This document shows positions 56,067-64,000 of a DNA stretch of 64,000 nt, piece by piece (positions within the stretch are counted from its first letter, which is position 1; each line of letters begins with the position of its first letter). Source of the DNA: Symbiodinium sp. CCMP2592. Lineage: Eukaryota; Sar; Dinophyceae; Suessiales; Symbiodiniaceae. The stretch is taken from positions 22,501 to 86,500 of the forward strand of contig CAJNDT010006010.1 of the NCBI GenBank assembly GCA_905221615.1. Reading direction: 5' to 3'. A program made the translations under genes and the position numbers. Below the pieces are notes generated by a model. It did no database searches, was not told the origin of the DNA, and saw only the letters and a list, made by a program, of their open reading frames with translations.

Positions 56067-58242
56067 TACCCACCACGCACAGTGACACTACACCACACCA
56101 ACACTACTGCACCAGCTGAAGCAAGATCAAGCTCAGTTCTTGGCGCTTGCTTCCACTGTTCGTGGCAATACTTCTCGCATTGCTTCCCTCTTGCGTCGGC
56201 TCGTTGCGCTAGAGGGATACTTGGCATGCGAGCATGCATAGTCTTTCAACAAATAACATAGAGGATGGATCGAGCAGAAGGTTGGCAAATGCTCCAACTT
56301 GCAGGCGAATGTTGCGGAAGATCATTAGAGTCCTTAGAGCTGGTAAAAAGTCGAGCCGACACGTTCGATTTCGATTTGCACATGCATTCAGTCTCTGAGA
56401 AGCTGCTGCTGCCACCAAGCACACCGCTGAAGAACTAAAGCTCAAAGAATCCAAGCGAACCTGAGAGCTGAGGATCCTGGCCCTACGATGTCCTACGAGT
56501 ATAACATGGCCTCCACCAGCGATGCACTTAAAACACGGCCCTCATCGAGTCCAAGCACTCTCCACCATCCCCAGGCCTCTCAGGTAATCCTTCCCCACGG
56601 AAGCTTTGGCAGTGCTGGCTCGGAACGCGTTTTCGATAGGCTGGGCAGGCAAATGCCGTCCGAGATTGGTCGGATACCTGAGAAATGCTTGCAGGCGCGA
56701 GAAAGTTGAAACTAGGAAAGTATATTCATCGTACAGCCCTTCTAATTCCAATCGGTTTGAGGTCATAGCCCAGACCTAGGACTTGCTTCTTCATCCGTGA
56801 ACGGTTATATAATTAAGTATCCGAAAATGTCTTCCTTTGTAGCCTTGCTGACCGGCTGTTGTCTGAGTTAAACCGCGCGAACACAGGTTAGAGGAGCGAG
56901 GCTACGTTGAATATCGCCTGTCGGCAACCGAAGCTTTCCCGGAATACAGGTCGCCACCTGCCGTTCGAAACAAGTGGCGTCAAATCCTAAATGCCACGCC
57001 AGCAAGGAGGACCGCTATTGCTGAATTCAGAACCGTTTGGAAGCAGTACCGGTACAAGGGTCGGTGTCAACAGGATGTGATCGGGAGTAGAAGTCGCGTC
57101 AACAGGACCGCACGAGGGTACGCACGTGGTGTCGGAGCAAATAATTAACGGCTCAACACTGAAGAATTCTGGGTGCGGCTGGTGCGAGGGTTTTGACCAA
57201 CGCGGTTACACCGACGGAACGGTTCGTGCTTCTCCCGACAGGGAGGCCCTGTGAATACCTGTGGGTGCGGCTCAGTTTAAAATGCTGATGGGCTCACAAC
57301 AGTCGAAAAGTGGCTTTCTACTCTCCCTGACGTCAAACCTTTTCGACCGCTAGATACGCTTAAGACCTAAACCCAACGAGCCCTTCCACCATCACCGTCA
57401 GTTAAACATCTCGGCATCCACCCTGCTGAACCCAAATCCCCTAATGAAGCTCCTGTGGATCATTGGACGTTTCGGAAACATGATGTAAATCTACACGTCC
57501 AATAACTTTGAACTGCTTTGGCCTGCAAAGAGCGAGGGCTCGAATACAGGGTCTAGGCCTAGGCTTTGGGTTGAGCCTTTTCTCTGTGCAGGCCAGAGCA
57601 GGGCCAAGGCGCCCGCCGGGTTCTCGTGACGTTTCGTTTCGGCTTTCGCCTTTTCCATATACTATTCGACTTCTCATTCCAACTGTTCGCTGTCTGGGGG
57701 GGGGTTGGTGGATTTTGGTCGTTTGTCGATGTTTGTCGAGACTCTTCGGGGTGTTCCGATTCTCGATGTCGAAGTGTCAAGCTGTTAAGCCCCGCAACAC
57801 TCCTTCAACACCCTCACTCTCACTTATGCAACAAAAGATGTGCTCACCCTTGTTCAAACCAAGTCGCTCCGAGCAAATTGGGGCGATTGCATGGGCGACT
57901 GTGCGAAGATGGACGGGAGATTCGGTGCGGCTCCCACGCTCATGGGCGACTGCACCTGGGAGTCCGGCCTTCGAATAGAGGACGGACCGAGAAGACCTCA
58001 GACAATCGAAGCGACTCGCCTCAAATCCTAAGCCGGTCTGCATATCCGTCGGCACACCCACCGAAGCAACCCGAGCAAAGCCGCAAAGCCTGCTCCAACA
58101 AGTAGACTGCTCCCGCCGAACATCTCAGATCAGACTGACTGCCCAAAAAACTCCTGTGCTGAAATCTCGAAACTCCGACGCTGCGGGCTCGTCGGCTCCT
58201 GCCCGTCGTGCAGTACACCACGGTCCCCCGCCCCATTCAAGA

Positions 58243-58277
58243 TGTGGCGGTGGTGGCGGTGGTGGTGGTGGTGGTCC
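58243..58277. repeat. (GGT)n trinucleotide repeat
   Basis: GGTGGTGGC run. Proline-rich and glycine-rich frames here are repeat translations. Confidence 0.85.
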
Positions 58278-58429
58278 GGTGCGGCGGGTGGGAGTCCTAA
58301 GGGGTAGTTTTGGTATCGTTTCCCAGGGCGGTGGATGTGGTGGTGGTTGCATCGTCGCTCTCTTGCCCCGGACTTAGCAAGGCGGTATGTGGATGCCAGT
58401 TAGCGAGGGTATGAAGGTTCGCGTCGAAA

Positions 58430-58925
58430 AAGGAAGCGAAACGAATGTCAGGCCAGCAGCTCAAGTCCAAGGTGGGGCGGATCTTCCTCGGAGGGCGCAC
58501 CGTTTGCTCTGCAGCGAGCAGCTGCCGCTCTCGAGCCAGCATTCGCAAGATGAGCGTCCCCTGCCTGTCAAGCTCAGAAAAGAAGGCTTCGTGTATAACT
58601 CCCAAAGCTTTCCAATCTTGTAGAAGCCATGTCCATTTCTGCGTCCACTAAGACGGTGCAATGAAATGCAATCCCTGGGCTCGGCTTGACTCGCACATCA
58701 GCCAGAGGAAGCCCTCACTATGCCACGACATCTACATCAGTGCCAGGCGAACCTGAGGATGTCGGGGTGGAGCTTTTTCTCCGTGGCATGTGCCTCGACC
58801 AGTGTCCACGTGTCCTGCACTCTGATGGTTGCAAGTAACTGGTGTGCAAGAGTTCGCCGTGTCGTCTGCAGCTAATGTGGCATGGACAGCATTCGCTTCC
58901 TCTTCTGGCCGACCGAAGACACTCG
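58430..58925 (-). CDS. Candidate exons of a host gene (cluster E)
   Basis: Minus-strand segments in transcription order. About 58925-58860 contains PEEEANAVHATLAADDTANS. 58832-58752 contains ATIRVQDTWTLVEAHATEKK, then LHPDILR followed by a GT. About 58625-58430 contains LLQDWKALGVIHEAFFSELD, QGTLILRMLARERQLLAAEQ and KIRPTLDLSCWPDIRFASF. The last is the longest and most convincing single exon in the right flank. No domain recognised. It may be the 5' part of the gene whose exon is split at 47354, but the 8-kb gap to cluster D leaves this open. Confidence 0.5.
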
Positions 58926-61900
58926 AAAGTGCCGTTCCATGTAGGCATCTCTTAAGTCAAGCAGAAGCATGCTACAATCCAAGCTGTCACTCTTCAGCTC
59001 ACATGCATATCCTATACTCCTTCGCTTCGCTCCAGGCAAGCAGTGCCTGAAATGGACAAGAACCTCACGTGTCCTCTCTAGGACTCTAGGGGTTCGGGGT
59101 CATTGGCTAGGACAGCGCGTTCGCATCGGCACGATCACTATCGGATGTCTCGACTCCTTCTCTCTTCATCTCCCTCTGTCCACTGATCAGGTCTGCTTGC
59201 AATCTTAACTCACTACTTGTGGAGTCTCCACCGCGACGGCTTTGAGCACTGAACAGATAGGCATCGTACGTCGTACATGATGCCATGCGGCTCCTCCTTG
59301 TAGCTTCCGGATTGGGTCATATAAATTATTGTTTCCGTAGTTGTTCATATGATATAATCAACTACGGAAACAAGACAAAACCTGCATGGGACCAAGCAGT
59401 CCTCCGCAAGAATCTCCATGTGGGCTGGCCTTTGACAGCCGTAGTGCTTTCGGCTTGAGTTGCGAGGACTGAGGACACCCCCCATCTGCCTTCCTCAACC
59501 AGTAACGCAGTCACGAAGGGCCTGAAGCTTGTGCCCCAAACCCACAGACAAGTAAAAAAAAGCAAAGGTAGTAACAGTGGCAGAATAATGATATGACACA
59601 TACGCATATGACTGGTGACTAGTTCGTACTCGGGTCAGAAACTGACAGTAGAGTGCTAACCTGCTACAAGTGGGGGGGGCGATGTCAGCCGAACCCGGAA
59701 ATCCGTGATGCCCGGTAAAGGCGCTTGCCTGCGGAAGCGTAAGGAAAGCGGAAAACACTTCGGACATGTACCCGTCTGCAGCGCCCGGACAACGTCCTTA
59801 GGCTGGCTGCGTGCTGGGCTTGGGCATGAGTCGTCCAAGCGATGTTTACCTCCATACGCTGCTTCACGGGAACATTCGTTGAACTCTTTATCTGGGCTTC
59901 TGAACCGAAGCTAATCGAAAGAAGCGGATGGAGCACAAATTGTGTCATTCTATCGGCTGTTATCGAGTGCGAACTTGAGTCCCGAGGAATTGATGGACAA
60001 GGTTCTTCGACCTTCGGATCCGGCTGCACTCGTACAAACTCGTCCCGCCGGCCACGGCTGAACTCGAGTTCGCTGGTTGCGGCCTGCAGAAAGCCACAAA
60101 ACACACTCTGCAAAAGACAAGCACGAGCTTGCACGGGCGGTGTACTGATGCATCCTTTACTCGAGCAATTTGTATCCAGCCACTGCCAGTCGTGCATGAT
60201 GCATGAGAACTCCCATCTTGGAGCAACGGAGATGCCTCGAGACCATCGCCGATGCGGATGCCGACTTTCGCCGCCAGACCCTGAAAACGAAGGGCTGCAA
60301 AGGCTTACGCTGACAGACACACACGCGTGCTCAAATGTGTGCAGGGGTTTGAGGGCTTTATCACGGGGAGTTTATAGCCACTTAGATTGCATTGTTAGAC
60401 GATGGATGACTATGGCAACTTTGTTGCCACCTGCTTGCCTGGGCCCTTTGCGGTCGCCGTCCCTTTTGTATTCGTGATCTCTTAGCGAGCTACTTGATCA
60501 GCATAAGACATATGCAGGCGTGCATGCACTGGTGATGACTGCGTGCGCTCGGAGCATGGCCAGGCATGGCCAGGGCAGCTCCGTCTGTACTTATCTAAGG
60601 CCAGACATTCTTGCCTTTGACACCTACAGTGGTTATGCAGTCTGCCTTCGCAGACCCCCGCGCTAAGCTCGGGACCTGTGGGGAAATTCGGGCAACCACA
60701 AAGTCCCAAGCCGAACAAGCGCCCCCAGAGCACAAGGCCAAGCCATCTCCCAACAGTGACTCCGGGGACTCGTATCTAGCCTCAGCTCTTCGTGCAGGTT
60801 GGCCGAGTCTCAATGTGATGCGACAGAACCGTCCAAGGAGCAGTGATGGCCAAGAAGTTCCTGGGCTCACGGTAGACGTCCAGAACGAAGGCCACAAACT
60901 CAGAATCGAGGGACATAGCCTGTCAGGCGTGTACCGCAGGATAACATTGTCTCGGCTGTGTTCAGACTTGAGCATACGGGGCAAGCTCGGAGGATTTGGC
61001 CAGCAGACCGCATGGCCAGACTGAGTGAACCAAGGGGCAGCATAGTGCAGCGCCGTGTTCCCAATCACATCCGCGACGCGGAACAAATGCGGATAGTGGA
61101 CCTGGGCTTGGGTGAGTCGCCACGCAGCACAATGAAGCTAACCTGCCATGTTCTTCGCGGGAGAATAAACCTAGCAACTCAAACAACAAGCAGTCAATCA
61201 AGTTCAAGAGTTCGCTTAGCTTGCTTCAAGATATGAATTGCTCGATATCCGCGGTATCGGTTTCCAGAACCGCCGGGTATGCGCTCTGAAGATTTCCATT
61301 CTCCACCAAAGGGAACCAGAGGTTGAACCGATTGTTCAGCCTGAGTTGATACAACTACAATCCTTATCTACACTCAGGGTAATTATGCTGGCTCTCTTCT
61401 TCTTCTGTGGAAACAAAAAGGACAAACACTACTCAACTGCAAACTTCTATAGCTAAAAAGTCTCGCAACGGGAGGTCTTCGATGCCAGAACTATGTAAAC
61501 AGTTGGGGTCTCTTGCTTCTTTGGGACAGGAAGACAAGCAACTAAGATAGGTAGCTGGTTATATAAGCATTGTGGAACGCCAGGGCTCACGAACGACTAC
61601 ATATTGAGATTAATCTTTACCTTCATGCCTTCCGGTGGAAGTCAACTCCTGCCACTTGCGCAGTCTATGCGTCCAGAAGTGCTTTGGCTCTGTTTACAAG
61701 CCGCATCGGCGCAATAGCACAATGCACCAGTATGAAGAAATAATCAATGAGACCACCCCCGCCACTCCCACCGTCATCACCAGCATTTTGTCACCGTCAT
61801 CATCATCCTCCTCATCGTCACTATCATCAGGCGAACGTAGTAATCGAATCAGATCATGAAGCATACGCTGCGGTAAGGTGAAGAAGATCAGAAGATCTGT

Positions 61901-64000
61901 GTCTGTGAAAGTGCAAGCTACAAGTCATGTCTGAAGCCAATACCACAGCAAAGAACTCCGCGCACACACACACACACCATTTATTTGCCGTTCTAGCCGT
62001 TTTGAAACTCCTGAACGGTAGATGCATCGTGCAGAGCAGATGGTGGACAATTTAAATGCAGTTGTGCTACCCGGCGATCTGGGAGGCGAAGAGTGGGGTA
62101 TGACCGTGATAGTTACCCCTGGCCACCGCCAAACTGGACACCAACTACCGACCTCAACACGAGACCCAGTCGCTGAAACACATGAACGACATCACGCATC
62201 TTGCCAAATATGTGAATGAATATGTGTGATGTGTCCTTTCAGTCTCAGCCCAGGAAGATGAGTACAGGATCTAAACAATCCGGCTTACTGATTCCGTGGC
62301 CACCTGAACCGAATAAACACGACTTACAAGTATAGACTATACCAGTACTATACCATTTGGGTTCTTGTTATGCGAAGCACACTGCTTTGGATACACTGCG
62401 ACTGACTCAACAAGCTGCCAAGCACACGGTAGCTAGACTACGTTGGCATCGTTGCAGTTGTCTGAAGTCTAACAATCTAATTTGGAGTCTAGAATTTAAA
62501 TGGCTTCAGCAAATTGTGGCTGATCCCCGGTAATTAAAAGTTCCGCAACGTTCTTCTTTGCAGTCGAATAATGAAAAGCCATTTCAGTTGATGATGTTCC
62601 AATCGAATCATATGTGCGCTGGACCGGCACGCGATACAACACATTTGTCGCCTTCATCGCTCCAGGAATGCAGTGGGTATGCTTCACGTGTATTGGTAAC
62701 TCATCTGAAAACAGGAACATACTTCTTTGACGCTTGGAGTCAACATTAAGGGTCCGTCGATAGTTGAAACTACTTAGACGGCTACGAAGTCATTGAGACC
62801 TACTGACTTCAGGGGCAGAATAAAGAGAAGTAGGATCATAACAAAACTTGAGTCCAGAGCTGAACCGCTTAAACTTTTAAACTCATGATCGCCATGAGCA
62901 GGCTCTGTGTGAGCCGATGATGAAAATCATTGTCGCATATCATACAGCAGCATCACGATCACCAACCAAGAAGCAGCGTACTTCTTCACCTCTCGGAGGT
63001 TTGCCTCGCGGCAGTTGACGTGAAGATCTTTGAGCCTCGCTGAGAGGAGCGATGTCGTAGTGCGAATTTCCAAGGGCACACCACAGGCAACAGCAAGAAC
63101 ACAACAAAGTAACATTAGCACGGAGGAGATGGTGGAGGTAGTACCAGTCGAAGCAGTATAGTTCTAAAGTCGTCGTCGTGTTTGTCATGACGAGCCTCCC
63201 GGGCAACAGGGCCCCCCTTTTTTCCCTCTCGCGCTGCTGGAAGCTATGTCCACAGACGAGGTTGATAAAGGGCTTTGTGGGGCGTGAAATCTTTGCGGGT
63301 TCAAGATCATTTAGAAAGGAACATTGCTTGCAAACAATCTAACAGCTGAAGCGAGTGAACTTTCCACCAAACAGCCAAACAACAGACACTTGCACGCACT
63401 TGTTGAATTTCCGCCTGGCAGATCGTACATCTTCTTCGAACCAGCAAGAATATTCTATCGAGAACTTTCAATCCGTTTCCCTAGCATCCGGCAAGGCAGG
63501 TCAGAACTTCTTAATCCGAAGCCTATCCTTCTTGTCTTTCTTGGCGCCTATCTCCAAAGCTTTCGCCCCTCAGCTGCTAGCAATGTCCGTACAATGCAAC
63601 CGCCCTTATTAGCCCGAAACCCAAGAACCCTCGAAACCTGAACCCTCTTCGGCTGCTCAGTCTCAGCTGCTAGTCGCTCTATATGGAACTTTAAATTTAG
63701 GCCGCCCTCCAAGAATCCGATTACAAAGCTGGATTCCTCGGTCCGAACAATAGGCAAAAGCAACACGTAGCCCAAAGAATTCGCCTCGCCCGATCGGAGC
63801 GGTTCAGAGGCTCCGGATCATCGCCCACGCGACTGACAACCATGCGATAACACAAGTTCAAACTCAAAAGCAACGTGTGCATGAGGATGAGACCGGCTAC
63901 ACATATCACGTCTGTCGTCAATCCAGGTAGTTGTTTTTTCCCATCTGCTTTGCCTAAGTGTCGTGATATGGAACATGTGACATGTGCCGCAGCACTTCAG
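58926..64000. other. Right end of the window: no supported gene
   Basis: Apart from the hairpin at 59329-59373 and short simple repeats (ATC-type at about 61790-61835, CA at 61964-61977), I see no exon cluster or recognisable domain. Several frames of 130-210 codons exist on both strands (for example 59842-60477 plus and 60595-61086 minus), but they overlap each other and look accidental. Confidence 0.35.
59329..59373. repeat. Perfect 15-bp inverted repeat with 15-base loop
   Basis: TTGTTTCCGTAGTTG at 59329-59343 is exactly complementary to CAACTACGGAAACAA at 59359-59373. The loop is AT-rich. No T-run follows. Confidence 0.9.

Larger units (their letters stand above)
50591..58429. other. Long stretch without a confident gene
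   Basis: Holds the tandem array at 50826-51285 and two trinucleotide tracts. Weak minus-strand exon candidates lie at about 52590-52720 (GYLKKCTKSGGKAQNVAEE and LSEMKREHPEAECPIWQDW) and about 53075-53140 (NKLTMKELGSDAPSG). Plus-strand frames at 51937-52458 and 53803-54243 (173 and 146 codons) are open but lack recognisable domains. Read mostly as intron of the minus-strand host gene. Confidence 0.35.

Noticed and set aside
55552-56088. 177-codon alanine/threonine frame and complementary serine/arginine frame
   Set aside because: Trinucleotide repeat translation with no conserved domain.
3850-64000. tRNA or rRNA genes
   Set aside because: I found no cloverleaf-type A/B box pair or rRNA-like stretch that I could support by eye.

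Overview
ORGANISM. The window reads as nuclear DNA of a dinoflagellate, probably Symbiodiniaceae-like (inference). Coding sequence comes as very short exons in long introns. Two splice junctions in the enkurin gene fit GA-AG introns, a known dinoflagellate habit. The Ty1/copia-type element and the DDE-type transposase resemble, from memory, families abundant in dinoflagellates. Most of the long open frames lie in mobile DNA.

LAYOUT. (1) 1-3432: an 8-bp minisatellite, then sequence with no supported gene. (2) 3433-7640, minus strand: the 3' exons of a gene with an enkurin domain (axonemal, calmodulin-binding family), ending at a TGA at 3433-3435. (3) About 8.6-19.3 kb and 47.35-58.8 kb, minus strand: scattered short exons coding alanine/lysine/glutamate-rich helical peptides, from one or more large host genes. 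(4) 19318-47353: a Ty1/copia-type LTR retrotransposon on the minus strand, with 5-bp target duplications (GATTC), near-identical LTRs of 266 and 258 bp, a primer binding site, gag, zinc knuckle, protease, integrase, reverse transcriptase and RNase H. It lies inside a host exon: removing it and one GATTC leaves one continuous reading frame. (5) 20200-39942: a second element of 19,743 bp inserted inside the copia RNase H domain. It has 23-bp terminal inverted repeats (20 of 23 identical) and a 2-bp duplication (AG). Removing it and one AG restores the pol frame exactly. (6) 58.8-64 kb: no recognised gene.

THE NESTED ELEMENT. The 19.7-kb insert differs in texture from its surroundings: it is full of GCATGCATGC tracts, TATA runs, degenerate TTTAGGG/CCCTAAA repeats and tandem repeats. 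All its plausible genes lie on the plus strand. They are a tryptophan-rich short ORF, a 221-aa ORF, a lysine/proline-rich multi-exon gene, a repetitive KEKE-type protein (30.3-32.5 kb), a three-exon gene containing FKACRGNHRKRF (32.9-33.9 kb), a 102-aa cysteine-containing protein, and an intron-rich DDE-type transposase (35.2-39.6 kb) that ends about 330 bp before the right terminus. I read it as a giant cut-and-paste transposon with cargo, closest in organisation to EnSpm/CACTA. This is the most interesting thing in the window.

ORDER OF EVENTS. Host exon, then recent copia insertion (its LTRs differ by one substitution and one 8-bp indel), then the giant transposon into the copia. Gene models are exon-level readings by eye. 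Boundaries marked as approximate may be off by tens of bases.
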